Source: CAZFPA01 sp964520975 | GTDB taxonomy: Bacteria > Bacillota > Negativicutes > Selenomonadales > Selenomonadaceae | Length of the DNA: 64,000 nt | Direction of reading: 5' to 3' | NCBI GenBank assembly: GCA_964520975.1 | Contig: CAZFPA010000003.1 | Location: 30,067 to 94,066, forward strand | Part shown: piece after piece, positions 14,990 to 26,451 of the stretch | Layout: the number at the start of each line of letters is the position of its first letter | Numbering within the stretch: the stretch's first letter is position 1 | Translations under genes and position numbers: made by a program | Notes under the pieces: generated by a model | Seen by the model: the letters and a program-made list of their open reading frames with translations, nothing else | The model's database searches: none | Told to the model about the DNA's origin: nothing

Positions 14990-16324
14990 GTGGAAGAAAA
15001 GCTGTCAATGAATGTATTCCGCCGCAGCCGGCGGCGGCTCACGCTCTTCTATTCTACCATCATGTTTGTGTTCTTTGCAGTGCTCATCTGTGTCGTACAT
15101 GAAAGCATGCAGTGGTCGCTTTCTTCCGAGCAGGCCAGGGAGCTCCGTGACACCGCCAATGATGTGGCCTATGCCCAGTCCTTTCTCATGCAGCATCAGC
15201 TGCTGTTTGATGACAGCGCGGCGTATACGGGCAGCCGCGACCGGCTGTTCTTTTATGTATTTGATACGGATGGGCGCATGCTGAATTTTTCGCGGTCATC
15301 CTTTCAGATCGAGCCGTTCATTCTCGATACCATCGAGGACTGGAATGTGGCTGCCGGAGACGTGGCTGTCTTCAGCAAGAAGGATGACAATGGCAAGACC
15401 ACCAAGGTCATGCTCACGGCGCATCCGATTGTTGTCAATGGCGAGCTGTCCGGTATGGTCTATGTGGGGAAGGATGTCACGGCCATCTACAATGGCCTGA
15501 AAAAATCGACCTATGCCTTGCTTCTGCTGGCCTTTATCGCGCTGGCCATTGCGACGGTCGTGGGACATGTGATGTCGGGCAAGGCCATCGTGCCGCTGCG
15601 TGAGGCTTATGAAAAGCAGCGCCAGTTCGCCGCGGACGCTTCCCATGAACTGCGGACGCCGTTGAGCGTGGTCATGGCCTCGGCTGATCTGCTGGACAAC
15701 GATCCATCGATTACCTCGCCTTTTTTGAAGCAGGTCATTGCGGATGTGCGCGATGAGGTAAAGAAGATGACGAAGCTGGTCAGCGATCTGCTGACTGTCG
15801 CGCGCAGCGATAACCAGGCCTTGAAGGTGAAACTGCAGAAGTTCGATATTTCCGCGCTGATGGAGCAGACCTTGCGGCTCATGCAGCCGCTCGCGGATAA
15901 AAAGAACGTGGCTTTGCGGGGCGAGGGCATGGCCCCGGTGGAAATCCAGGCAGATGAGCAGAAAATCCGTCAGCTGGTGCTGATCCTCGTGGATAATGCT
16001 GTCAAGTACACGCCGGATGGCGGGCAGGTTACGCTGCGTCTGGAGACAGCGGAGGGCGGCCGGGTTCGTTTTTCTGTGCAGGATACGGGCATCGGCATCG
16101 CCAAAGCCGATCAGGACCGTATCTTTGATCGCTTCTACCGGGTCGATAAGGCCCGTTCCCGCGCAATGGGCGGCAACGGACTCGGACTCGCCATTGCGCA
16201 GGAGATCGTAAACCTGCATCAGGGAAAGATCCTCGTGAAGAGCGAGCCGGGACAGGGAACGCAGTTTACCGTGGATTTCAAGGCGAAAACGGAGAATAAG
16301 AAGGTAAATCTGAAAAACGGCTAA
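14990..16324 (+). CDS. Membrane sensor histidine kinase
   Basis: The partner of the regulator upstream, 444 residues. It has a first membrane helix at about residues 18-38, an extracytoplasmic sensor domain, a second helix near 173-193, a dimerisation domain with His219 in the H-box ASHELRTP, and a HATPase_c domain with the N-box LVDNAVKYTPDGG, DTGIGIA, and GGNGLGLAIAQEIV. I keep the GTG start at 14990 because GGAGGC lies 9 bases upstream; an ATG at 15008 is possible. The sensor region has no recognised ligand domain. The gene ends just before the palindrome upstream of clpB, which can act as its terminator. Confidence 0.94.
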   Translation: MEEKLSMNVFRRSRRRLTLFYSTIMFVFFAVLICVVHESMQWSLSSEQARELRDTANDVAYAQSFLMQHQLLFDDSAAYTGSRDRLFFYVFDTDGRMLNFSRSSFQIEPFILDTIEDWNVAAGDVAVFSKKDDNGKTTKVMLTAHPIVVNGELSGMVYVGKDVTAIYNGLKKSTYALLLLAFIALAIATVVGHVMSGKAIVPLREAYEKQRQFAADASHELRTPLSVVMASADLLDNDPSITSPFLKQVIADVRDEVKKMTKLVSDLLTVARSDNQALKVKLQKFDISALMEQTLRLMQPLADKKNVALRGEGMAPVEIQADEQKIRQLVLILVDNAVKYTPDGGQVTLRLETAEGGRVRFSVQDTGIGIAKADQDRIFDRFYRVDKARSRAMGGNGLGLAIAQEIVNLHQGKILVKSEPGQGTQFTVDFKAKTENKKVNLKNG

Positions 16325-16352
16325 GCCTTGGAAAAAGATAGTGAAAAAATAT

Positions 16353-16402
16353 AGTCAAAAAGTCAAAAAATAGTTTGACTTTTTGACTTTTTTAGTTATA
16401 AT
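16353..16402 (+). promoter_or_regulatory. Perfect 36-bp palindrome with the clpB promoter
   Basis: AGTCAAAAAGTCAAA and its exact complement TTTGACTTTTTGACT flank AAATAG (16353-16388). The right arm supplies a -35 box (TTGACT, 16375-16380) spaced 16 bases from TATAAT (16397-16402). Each arm holds two GTCAAA units, reminiscent of CtsR heptads but with too short a spacing. The T-run after the right arm means the same structure could terminate the upstream kinase transcript. Confidence 0.65.
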
Positions 16403-16461
16403 AAAAGCAGAGGTCGAAACAGACCGCAAAAGTTTAAAAGCAAACGTCAGGAGGGAGCTTT

Positions 16462-19035
<2,574 letters not shown>

Positions 19036-19050
19036 TCCATTCTGTTTTCA

Positions 19051-19088
19051 GCAGGCAGTCTTTCCAGACTGCCTGCTTTTAATTTAGT
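19051..19088 (+). terminator. Terminator of clpB
   Basis: GCAGGCAGTC and GACTGCCTGC pair around TTTCCA and run into TTTTAATTT. Confidence 0.92.
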
Positions 19089-19146
19089 ATATATGTATTT
19101 CAAGAAAAGACAAAAATAAAATAATTGTGATTTTAAATAAAAATAC

Positions 19147-19175
19147 TTGCATAAATTGTTTCGCTGTGATATATT
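19147..19175 (+). promoter_or_regulatory. Promoter of the leuA leader
   Basis: TTGCAT (19147-19152), 17 bases, TATATT (19170-19175), just upstream of the T-box leader. Confidence 0.65.
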
Positions 19176-19194
19176 ATCCCCAGTGAACAAAAAC

Positions 19195-19459
19195 AAATAA
19201 CTAAAATGCGTTGCAGAGGAATAGTAGGGTCCGGGGAATGTAAAGAGAGCTGCTGGCCGGTGAGAAGCAGACAGGAAACGGATCGGAACTCACCTTGAAG
19301 CAGCTCGCTGAACAGAGTAGGTGGAGCCGGGAACTGACCGTTAAAACAGGAGGATATGTTTGTATCCGGAAGGAGTGCACGCCCATGGCGTGAAATTGAG
19401 TGGTAACACGTAAGCAAAGTCTTTCGTCTCTTTAGAGATGGAAAGACTTTTATTTTTTT
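19195..19459 (+). promoter_or_regulatory. T-box leader, leucine-specific
   Basis: A long structured leader in front of leuA. The specifier loop reads GAACTCACC with the Leu codon CTC at 19289-19291. The T-box core is present in a diverged form (GAGTGGTAACACG, about 19398-19410). It is followed by the competing terminator AAAGTCTTTC...GGAAAGACTTT with its T-run (19416-19459). Uncharged tRNA-Leu would stabilise the antiterminator and allow leuA transcription when leucine is scarce. Confidence 0.88.
19416..19459 (+). terminator. T-box terminator hairpin
   Basis: AAAGTCTTTC and GGAAAGACTTT pair with an inner TCTCT/AGAGA stem, then a long T-run. Confidence 0.88.
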
Positions 19460-19494
19460 ACAGCTTTTATTTAGAGAAAAGGGGAGAATGTATC

Positions 19495-21165
19495 ATGAAG
19501 AATTTTGAGAAATATAAAAAGGGCTATTTTTTACCGCCGACGATTGATCTGAGCTGGGCGAAGAAGGAATACCCGGAAAAGGCGCCGGTCTGGTGCAGTG
19601 TGGATCTCCGCGATGGCAATCAGGCGTTGATCATTCCGATGAGCCTGGATGAAAAGATCGAATTCTTCAAGACACTGGTCAAGGTTGGCTTCAAGGAAAT
19701 CGAAGTGGGCTTCCCGGCGGCGTCGGAGACGGAATATGCTTTTCTGCGCCGGCTGGTCGAGGAAAACCTGATTCCGGATGATGTAACGGTACAGGTGCTC
19801 ACGCAGGCACGGGAGCACATCATCAAAAAGACGTTTGAGGCTCTGGACGGAGTAAAGAATGCCATTGTGCATGTCTACAATTCCACCTCCTTTGCCCAGC
19901 GGCAGCAGGTCTTCCGTAAATCCAAGGAAGAGGTCAAGCAGATTGCCATCGAAGGTGCCAAGCTGCTGCAGGAGCTCACGGAAAAGGCTGGCGCAGACTA
20001 TCGTTTTGAGTATTCGCCGGAAAGCTTCACGGGTACCGAGCCGGAATATGCGCTGGAGGTCTGCAACGCAGTACTCGATGTCTGGAAGCCGACAGCTGAT
20101 CGCAAGGCTATTATCAATATACCGGTAACCGTAGAGATGTCCATGCCGCATGTCTATGCGATGCAGGTAGCCTATATTTCCCAGAATCTCAAATACCGTG
20201 ACAATGTAGTGTTGTCCCTGCATCCGCACAATGATCGCGGCTGTGGTGTGGCAGACTCGGAGATGGGCATCCTGGCCGGTGCCGACCGCATCGAAGGTAC
20301 GCTTTTCGGCAATGGTGAGCGTACAGGCAATGCCGATATCGTGACCATTGCAATGAATATGTTTGCGCTGGGCGTAGATCCGGAGCTTGATTTTTCCAAC
20401 ATGCCGGAGCTCGTTGAAATGTATGAGCGCGTGACCCGCATGCAGGTCTATGACCGCCAGCCCTACGCAGGGGATCTCGTGTTTGCCGCCTTTTCCGGCT
20501 CGCACCAGGATGCTATTGCCAAGGGCATGCATTGGCGCGAGGAAAAGGACCCGAACCGCTGGACGGTTCCCTACCTTACCATCGATCCGAAGGATGTGGG
20601 GCGTGAGTACGATGGAGATGTCATCCGTATCAACAGTCAGTCCGGCAAGGGGGGCGTGGCCTATATCATGGAACAGCGGTATGGGCTTTCTATGCCGAAA
20701 AAGCTGCGGGAGGATTTCAGCTACTGCGTGAAGAGCGTATCCGATCATAAGCATAAGGAGATCATGCCGGATGAAGTCTATCAGATTTTCCAGGATGTAT
20801 ATGTCAATGTAGAAAAACCGTATAAGCTTATTGATTTCGTGCTCAAGAAGGAGCCGGACGGCGTACGCTCGGGCGAGGTGCACATGGAGGTCGAGGGCAA
20901 GCCGGTAACCTGGAAGGCAAGAGGCAACGGCCGTCTGGATGCAGTGAGCAACGCCATCCAGCAGAATACGAGTGTACACTATACGGACCTGACCTACAGC
21001 GAGCATGCACTGGAAATCGGTTCAAGCTCCCGTGCGATGGCCTATATCGGCATTACGGGCAAGGACGGGAAGATTACCTGGGGGGCAGGCATGGATACCG
21101 ATATCATCACGGCATCCATCATGGCACTCGTCAGTGCGATCAATCGCATGAAGACTGCAAAATAA
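19495..21165 (+). CDS. leuA: 2-isopropylmalate synthase LeuA
   Basis: Condenses acetyl-CoA with 2-oxoisovalerate, the first step dedicated to leucine. The 556-residue protein has the N-terminal TIM barrel with DLRDGNQAL (metal and substrate ligands) and the metal-binding HPHNDRG, then a linker and a C-terminal LeuA dimer/regulatory domain where leucine feedback acts. The DLRDGNQ form places it with the longer actinobacterial/yeast type of the enzyme, unlike the shorter DxTLRDGEQ type of E. coli. Translation starts at the ATG at 19495, 6 bases after GGGGAGAATG. It is a single gene under T-box control; leuBCD are not in this window. Confidence 0.95.
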   Translation: MKNFEKYKKGYFLPPTIDLSWAKKEYPEKAPVWCSVDLRDGNQALIIPMSLDEKIEFFKTLVKVGFKEIEVGFPAASETEYAFLRRLVEENLIPDDVTVQVLTQAREHIIKKTFEALDGVKNAIVHVYNSTSFAQRQQVFRKSKEEVKQIAIEGAKLLQELTEKAGADYRFEYSPESFTGTEPEYALEVCNAVLDVWKPTADRKAIINIPVTVEMSMPHVYAMQVAYISQNLKYRDNVVLSLHPHNDRGCGVADSEMGILAGADRIEGTLFGNGERTGNADIVTIAMNMFALGVDPELDFSNMPELVEMYERVTRMQVYDRQPYAGDLVFAAFSGSHQDAIAKGMHWREEKDPNRWTVPYLTIDPKDVGREYDGDVIRINSQSGKGGVAYIMEQRYGLSMPKKLREDFSYCVKSVSDHKHKEIMPDEVYQIFQDVYVNVEKPYKLIDFVLKKEPDGVRSGEVHMEVEGKPVTWKARGNGRLDAVSNAIQQNTSVHYTDLTYSEHALEIGSSSRAMAYIGITGKDGKITWGAGMDTDIITASIMALVSAINRMKTAK

Positions 21166-21181
21166 AGGAAATTGAGAAAAA

Positions 21182-21210
21182 TTGACAAAACGGGTGGCTG
21201 GGTGTAGGAT
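21182..21210 (+). promoter_or_regulatory. Promoter of the cobalamin riboswitch transcript
   Basis: TTGACA (21182-21187), 17 bases, TAGGAT (21205-21210), immediately upstream of the riboswitch. Confidence 0.75.
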
Positions 21211-21224
21211 AAAAGCAGTCACGT

Positions 21225-21440
21225 GATCTGTTGGATTTTTACAATTGAATAACGAGGAACAGGCGCCCGAGAGGGCTTAATAGAGAAGTTGGTGCAATGC
21301 CAACGCGGTCCCGCCACTGTATCAGGGAGCGAAGCTGCATGAAACGTCACTGAAGCGTATGCTTTGGGAAGGCGCAGCCAAGCAATGATCTGAAGCCAGG
21401 AGAACTACCTGTTTGTCAATCACCGTTATAACCTGCGAGC
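21225..21440 (+). promoter_or_regulatory. Cobalamin (AdoCbl-type) riboswitch
   Basis: The hallmark segments occur in order: TTGGTGCAATGCCAACGCGG (ends near 21307), GTCCCGCCACTGT, GGGAAGGCGCAGCCAAGCAATGA, and the B12-box core GAAGCCAGGAGA (about 21392-21403) followed by CTACCTGTTTG. It controls cbiK and possibly, by read-through, the uptake genes beyond. Bound coenzyme B12 should favour the terminator at 21478-21520. Confidence 0.95.
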
Positions 21441-21477
21441 GATGGGGAGGGGATTTGTTCATTTGTGCTGACAATGG

Positions 21478-21520
21478 GCTTTTCTTCGTGCTTTCGTGCG
21501 GAGAAAAGCCTTTTTTTTAT
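21478..21520 (+). terminator. Terminator of the cobalamin riboswitch
   Basis: GGCTTTTCTTCG and GGAGAAAAGCC pair and are followed by TTTTTTTT. Confidence 0.88.
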
Positions 21521-21551
21521 GTAAATTTAAAGAAAAGCGAGGATGAATGGA

Positions 21552-22547
21552 ATGAAGAAAAACTGGAAAAAATTATTGGTGGCTTCCCTGGCCTGCACTA
21601 CGCTGCTGGGGGTACCGACCGCAAGCTATGCGGCTTATATGCTGAATCCGGAGGTCAAGACCGCTACGCCGGCGCTGAAGGAAGCGGCACAGATCGGTGT
21701 GCTCAAGAATGAGAATCCGTCCATGCAGAACCTGGAGAATAAGGATGCCATCGTCGTCATGAGCTTCGGGACGACCTTTAAGAAATCCCGTCAGGCAACG
21801 ATTCAGGCCTCTGTGAATGAAATCCAGAAGGCCCATCCAAACACAAAAATAATCACAGCGTTTACCTCGCACATCATCATTGACCGCATCCAGAAAAAGG
21901 AAGGTATCAAGTATCCTACACCGGAGGAGGCCCTGCAGCAGCTCAAGTCGGAGGGCTATACCCGCGTAGCGCTTGCTTCTTTGGATGTCATTCCGGGTAT
22001 GGAATACGCCTATGATGTAGCAATTTTCAATGAATACAAAGATCAGTTCAAAAAGATGACGCTGGGAACTTCACTCATGTATTGGATGGGACAGGCCGAG
22101 CAGCGTGATGATATCACGGAGACGATGAAAGCTCTGGCAACGCAGTTCCCGAAGCAGGGAGCGGAGGATGCCATCCTCATCATGGCGCATGGTACGCCGC
22201 ATCCGGCCAATGCCTATTATGCGGTCATGCAGGATCGTCTCGATGAGATGGGCCTGAAAAATGTATTCATTTACAGTGTCGAGGGCTGGCCGAGTCTCGC
22301 GGATATCATTCCAAAACTCAAGGCACAGGGCATCAAGAATGTAACGCTCATGCCGATGATGATGGTGGCAGGCGATCATGCCAACAATGATATGGCTGGT
22401 GAAGAGAAGGATTCCCATAAGTCGGTATTGGAAGCAAATGGCATTACAGTAAAGACTTATATCCATGGTTTGGGTGAGAACGAGGCTATCCGTGCTCTGT
22501 TCGCGGCGCGGGCCGATGAAGCATGGCAGGCATTGCAGGCAAAATAA
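21552..22547 (+). CDS. cbiK: Exported CbiK-type cobaltochelatase
   Basis: A CbiK-family chelatase that inserts Co2+ into sirohydrochlorin in the anaerobic corrinoid pathway. Conserved parts include MSFGTTF near the start of the domain, MAHGTPHPANAYY and GDHANNDMAG with the metal-handling histidines. Unlike typical cytoplasmic CbiK it begins with a clear signal peptide (MKKNWKK, hydrophobic core, cut after ASYA), as in the periplasmic CbiKp of Desulfovibrio. The ATG at 21552 is preferred: GCGAGG lies 9 bases upstream, while the ATG at 21543 is too close. It sits behind a cobalamin riboswitch and before a TonB-linked uptake operon, so a periplasmic metal-tetrapyrrole role is possible. Confidence 0.9.
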   Translation: MKKNWKKLLVASLACTTLLGVPTASYAAYMLNPEVKTATPALKEAAQIGVLKNENPSMQNLENKDAIVVMSFGTTFKKSRQATIQASVNEIQKAHPNTKIITAFTSHIIIDRIQKKEGIKYPTPEEALQQLKSEGYTRVALASLDVIPGMEYAYDVAIFNEYKDQFKKMTLGTSLMYWMGQAEQRDDITETMKALATQFPKQGAEDAILIMAHGTPHPANAYYAVMQDRLDEMGLKNVFIYSVEGWPSLADIIPKLKAQGIKNVTLMPMMMVAGDHANNDMAGEEKDSHKSVLEANGITVKTYIHGLGENEAIRALFAARADEAWQALQAK

Positions 22548-22556
22548 GCATGGGAG

Positions 22557-22590
22557 GAGCCCTTCATCAAAAGATGAAGGGCTCTTTTTT
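22557..22590 (+). terminator. Terminator after cbiK
   Basis: GAGCCCTTCATC and GATGAAGGGCTC pair perfectly around AAAA, then TTTTTT. The next gene starts only 18 bases later, so the uptake genes depend on read-through or on a promoter not seen here. Confidence 0.92.
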
Positions 22591-22607
22591 GGAATAGGGG
22601 ATGTTGG

Positions 22608-23603
22608 ATGCAAAGAAGAATCGGTTTAGCAATATGCCTGTTTTGTCTGTTGTTAGTTTTGGGGGCATGCGGGGAAAGAAAAACAGGGCCGGCGGCACAG
22701 TCCGATGCTCCTGTATATGAGGTTACGGATATCCGGGGCTATACCACGCAGCTGGCAGCGAAGCCGCAGCGCATATTGACACTGTCCCTGGGAACGGATG
22801 AGATTCTGTTGGGACTTGTGGAGCCGGAACGTATCGCAGCGGTCAATCAGCTGCTGGATGATCCGGTCAATTCAAATGTTACCGCGCTGGCCAGCCGTTT
22901 CAGCCGGAAACTGTCCAATCCTTCCGTTGAGGAGATTGCGGCGCTGCAGCCGGAGCTTGTCATTCTGCCGGATTGGGGTGAGGCGGCAAAGGCGGACGCG
23001 TTGCGAGACCTGGGAATCCGCGTGGTTGTATGCTATGGGGCAAAAAGTGTGGATGAAATCAAAGCCAACATCCGTCTGATTGCCCAGGCTGTAGGGGAGG
23101 AAGAACGGGGCAGCAGTCTCATTGCGCAGATGGATAGCAAGCTGGCAGAGATTGCGGCTAAGACAGAAGCGATACCTTCCGCGGAAAGAAAGAGTGTCGT
23201 ATTGCTTTCTGTTATGAGCACGTACGGCGGCAGCGGCTGTGTCTTTGATGATGTCTGCCGCCTGGCGGCAGTCTGCAATGGCCGGGCCGCGGCGGGAATT
23301 CCAAATGGGCAGCCCATGGGGAAGGAAGAGCTCGTCAAGATCGATCCTGACATCTTGCTGCTGCCCACCTACAACAATCATGGGAGCTTTGATGTGGAGG
23401 GCTTCCGCCGCTCCTATCTGGAGGATCCATCCCTGCAGACGATGAGGGCCATCCGTTTGCGGAACCTGAAGGAGCCGCGGGAAAGTTATATATATAATGA
23501 CTCGCAGGATGTTGTATTCGGTGTGCAGGAGCTTGCCTGTATGGCGTATGGCAGTGCCTTTGCACAGCCTGACGGGGAACATTTGACAGCAGTACAGCCA
23601 TAA
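22608..23603 (+). CDS. ABC transporter substrate-binding lipoprotein, BtuF/FhuD type
   Basis: A class III periplasmic binding protein of 331 residues, anchored as a lipoprotein (signal peptide ending LVLGAC, so Cys at about residue 21). After the lipobox it shows the family opening KPQRILTLSLGTDEILLGL and the helix-rich bilobal fold, with EEIAALQPELVILPDW. It delivers its ligand to the permease and ATPase encoded two and three genes downstream. The cobalamin riboswitch and the CbiK gene upstream suggest a corrinoid or related metal-tetrapyrrole as ligand, but siderophore or heme cannot be ruled out from sequence. The start has AGGGGATG upstream. Confidence 0.88.
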   Translation: MQRRIGLAICLFCLLLVLGACGERKTGPAAQSDAPVYEVTDIRGYTTQLAAKPQRILTLSLGTDEILLGLVEPERIAAVNQLLDDPVNSNVTALASRFSRKLSNPSVEEIAALQPELVILPDWGEAAKADALRDLGIRVVVCYGAKSVDEIKANIRLIAQAVGEEERGSSLIAQMDSKLAEIAAKTEAIPSAERKSVVLLSVMSTYGGSGCVFDDVCRLAAVCNGRAAAGIPNGQPMGKEELVKIDPDILLLPTYNNHGSFDVEGFRRSYLEDPSLQTMRAIRLRNLKEPRESYIYNDSQDVVFGVQELACMAYGSAFAQPDGEHLTAVQP

Positions 23604-23646
23604 ATAAATGGAGAAGAGGATGAAAGAATATATGAAAGAGGATGCA

Positions 23647-25587
23647 ATGCGTAGTTTGAGACTGGAGGCGCTTGCCAAGCGCATTACTGCAGCGGTGGTA
23701 TTCGGCAGTATCTCATTAAGCGGGACGGCACTGGCTGCAGAAGTGGCTGAGAGCCCTCTGGCCGAATATGGGACGGAAGAGGTCATAGTAACGGCAGAGC
23801 GCATTCCGCAGAAAAAAGCGGAAATCCCGGCAAATATTACAGTCATTACGGCGAAAGATATTGCGGCAAATCATTATGCAGATCTCACAGAGGCCTTGCA
23901 GCAGGTCAATGGAGTCAATGTGGAGACGCAGTCTATGGGCCGGCAGGCCATTGTGCGGTTGAATGGGGATGACCGGGTGGTCGTGCTGCTGGATGGTCGC
24001 CGCATGAACAATGATATGGGGCAGAATGGCCGTGCAGGAGCGGACTTGCGCCTGCTGCCTTCCATGAAAAACATTGAGCGCATTGAGATTGTCAAGGGGG
24101 GCAGCTCAGCGCTCTACGGCAGTGATGCTGTAGGCGGCGTGATCAATATCATAACGAAAAAGGGGAAAAAGGCCAATACTACCCTGGATCTCAATACTGG
24201 TTCATGGGGAACCCATACTTATGAAATTACGAATGAGGGCAGTGATGGTACTCTGAGCTGGTTCCTCACCGCAGGCCTTCAGAAACGAAGCTATTTCAGC
24301 TACAAGGCCCATGGGGAAAACTATGACATGCCAGGCAGTGATTATAATAATAACAGCTTTTCCCTGCGGCTGGACAATCAGCTGGATGCGCGCAGTTCCG
24401 TGCGTCTCAACGTGGAACATAAGTCCGTCAATGGAGGGGCTTATTATTATACAAAATCCGGGTTCGGGCCTTCTGGTGACGAGGATCAGCTCTTCAACAG
24501 CTATGCGCTGACCTATACTTTCAAGGAAGGGCTCGCAGCACCTGGCTTCCTGCGCTATTTTGACAATTATAAATTCGGCAATTTCAGTGGCCACTATGAG
24601 ACCCGCCTGTATGGGGTGGACTACCAGAATGGCTGGCAGCTTGACCGGAATAATGTGCTCATTGCCGGTTTGGAATGGCATGAGAGCAAATCCTCCTCCG
24701 GCTCGACTGCAGGAAATTACAGCGATAAGGAAATCACGAACAAGGCCGTTTATCTGCAGGATACCATGAAGTTGGGGGATAAGCTGGAATTCGTTCCCGG
24801 AATGCGGGTGGATCACCATACTATGTTCGGGACCCATTGGACACCAAAGGCCGCGCTGAATTATCAGGCGGACAGCAAAACACAGGTCTATGCTTCCTGG
24901 GGGCGTGTATTCAAGGCTCCTACGGCTGATGATCTTTATTACAACAATGTAGGCTCCATGGACTGGGGCGGGGTGCATTACGAATGGGGCAATCACGGAA
25001 ATGAGAATCTGCAGCCGGAAACCGGGCACACGGAAACGCTGGGCATCAACTATAATTTTGATAAAAATGCCAGCCTGAGTGCCAGTTATTTCAATACGGT
25101 GCTGCATGATGCGATTGCCTGGTATACGGAAGATTTCAGCAATTGGTATGTGAATAATGTAGCTTTGGAGAAAAAGCATGGTTTGGAAATCACTTTTTCC
25201 CGGAAGCTGAATTCTGTCTGGAGCTACGATCTGGCTTATTCCTACATCCATACGGAAACGGACGATCCGAATCCCTATAAGGCGGATGCGGTGAACCTGC
25301 TGAAAAATAACAATCAGCCGAATGGATATCGTATTGGTGTGCATTATGCGCAGGGACCATGGAAAGCAAATCTGATGGGACGCATGGGGACAGGGCTCAA
25401 TACGGATTACTATGCGGGACGAAGCTTCACGGTATTTGATTTCAATACCAGCTATGATCTGAATCCGCAGACAACGATGTATTTCAAGGTGAACAATCTC
25501 ACGAATCAGGAGTATTCGGATTATGTAGGGACTAAGTATCCGGCGGCCGGCCGATTCTTCCAGATCGGTATGAAGTATAGTTTTTAA
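23647..25587 (+). CDS. TonB-dependent outer-membrane receptor, BtuB-like
   Basis: A 22-strand beta-barrel receptor with a plug domain that imports its ligand using the proton motive force through TonB. After a signal peptide ending at TALA, the TonB box EEVIVTAER is followed by a plug with VVVLLDGRRMN and ALYGSDAVGGVINIITKK, and the barrel ends in a terminal Phe. Four in-frame ATG codons are possible (23608, 23620, 23632, 23647); I prefer 23647 because GAAAGAGG stands 5 bases upstream and the signal peptide is then of normal length (646 residues in all). Neighbours encode binding protein, ABC transporter and the whole TonB motor. Ligand by context: corrinoid. Confidence 0.92.
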   Translation: MRSLRLEALAKRITAAVVFGSISLSGTALAAEVAESPLAEYGTEEVIVTAERIPQKKAEIPANITVITAKDIAANHYADLTEALQQVNGVNVETQSMGRQAIVRLNGDDRVVVLLDGRRMNNDMGQNGRAGADLRLLPSMKNIERIEIVKGGSSALYGSDAVGGVINIITKKGKKANTTLDLNTGSWGTHTYEITNEGSDGTLSWFLTAGLQKRSYFSYKAHGENYDMPGSDYNNNSFSLRLDNQLDARSSVRLNVEHKSVNGGAYYYTKSGFGPSGDEDQLFNSYALTYTFKEGLAAPGFLRYFDNYKFGNFSGHYETRLYGVDYQNGWQLDRNNVLIAGLEWHESKSSSGSTAGNYSDKEITNKAVYLQDTMKLGDKLEFVPGMRVDHHTMFGTHWTPKAALNYQADSKTQVYASWGRVFKAPTADDLYYNNVGSMDWGGVHYEWGNHGNENLQPETGHTETLGINYNFDKNASLSASYFNTVLHDAIAWYTEDFSNWYVNNVALEKKHGLEITFSRKLNSVWSYDLAYSYIHTETDDPNPYKADAVNLLKNNNQPNGYRIGVHYAQGPWKANLMGRMGTGLNTDYYAGRSFTVFDFNTSYDLNPQTTMYFKVNNLTNQEYSDYVGTKYPAAGRFFQIGMKYSF

Positions 25588-25604
25588 GTAAGGATGTATG
25601 CGTA

Positions 25605-26450
25605 ATGGAAAAAATCCTGGAGGTGAAGGGGCTGTCGGCAGGCTATGGAAAAAAAGCGATTCTGCAGGCAGCGGATTTCACGGTATATGCGGGAGAAATG
25701 ATTGGCATCATCGGAGCAAACGGCTCAGGCAAGAGCACGCTCCTGAAGACTCTGCGGGGGCTGCTGCCGCCCCTGCGGGGTCATATTTTATATACTGGTC
25801 AGGATTTACAGGGCCTGCGGGCGGGGGACTTTTCCCGGCGTGTCGGTTATCTGCAGCAGCAGTCAGCGTTTCCTTTTGGTTATACAGCGGGGGAAATCGT
25901 TATGACCGGGCGGTATCCCTATCTTTCCTGGTGGCAGCAGGAAGGAGAGCAGGATCGGTTGATTGTGCAGTGCAGTATGGAATACACGGGTGTCGCTGAT
26001 TTAGCGGATCAGCCGATGCAGGCGATATCCGGCGGGCAGCGGCAGCGGGTGTTACTGGCCAAGGTTTTGGCGCAGCAAACCCCGATTCTGCTGCTGGACG
26101 AGCCAGCAACAGGGTTGGATATTTTTTATCAGGAAGAGATTTTTCGCTTTGCACGAGAGCTTTGTGCTGCGGGAAAAACCATCCTGCTGGTCGTACATGA
26201 ACTGAGCCTGGCTGCGCGTTTTTGTTCCCGGCTGCTGCTGCTTGGACAGCACCGTCTGCTGGCAGATGGTGCGCCTGCGGCGGTGCTCACGCCGACTTTG
26301 CTGAGCCAGGCCTACGGAACCGCTGTAGAGGTTGCGCAAAATCCGCTTACCGGGCATTTGGATATCTTTACGCCTGCCTCGACACGGAAACGGCAGCCGG
26401 AATCCGCACTGCGCCTGTTGTTGGAAAATATACCAGAGGGGGCGAAATGA
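25605..26450 (+). CDS. ABC transporter ATP-binding protein, BtuD/FecE type
   Basis: The cytoplasmic ATPase of the uptake system, 281 residues. Motifs in order: Walker A GANGSGKST, Q-loop YLQQQSAF, signature SGGQRQRV, Walker B ILLLDEPATGLD and the switch His in VVHELS. This is the subfamily that serves siderophore, heme and B12 importers. The permease begins one base after its stop codon, so the two are surely translated together. A C-terminal stretch of about 35 residues beyond the ATPase core is typical of this subfamily. Confidence 0.93.
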   Translation: MEKILEVKGLSAGYGKKAILQAADFTVYAGEMIGIIGANGSGKSTLLKTLRGLLPPLRGHILYTGQDLQGLRAGDFSRRVGYLQQQSAFPFGYTAGEIVMTGRYPYLSWWQQEGEQDRLIVQCSMEYTGVADLADQPMQAISGGQRQRVLLAKVLAQQTPILLLDEPATGLDIFYQEEIFRFARELCAAGKTILLVVHELSLAARFCSRLLLLGQHRLLADGAPAAVLTPTLLSQAYGTAVEVAQNPLTGHLDIFTPASTRKRQPESALRLLLENIPEGAK

Positions 26451-26451
26451 T

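Noticed and set aside
16353..16388. Canonical CtsR box at clpB
   Set aside because: The GTCAAA units are two bases too close for the heptad repeat with a three-base spacer.
19531..21006. 491-codon - strand frame opposite leuA
   Set aside because: Antisense shadow; no ribosome site and low-complexity-like composition.
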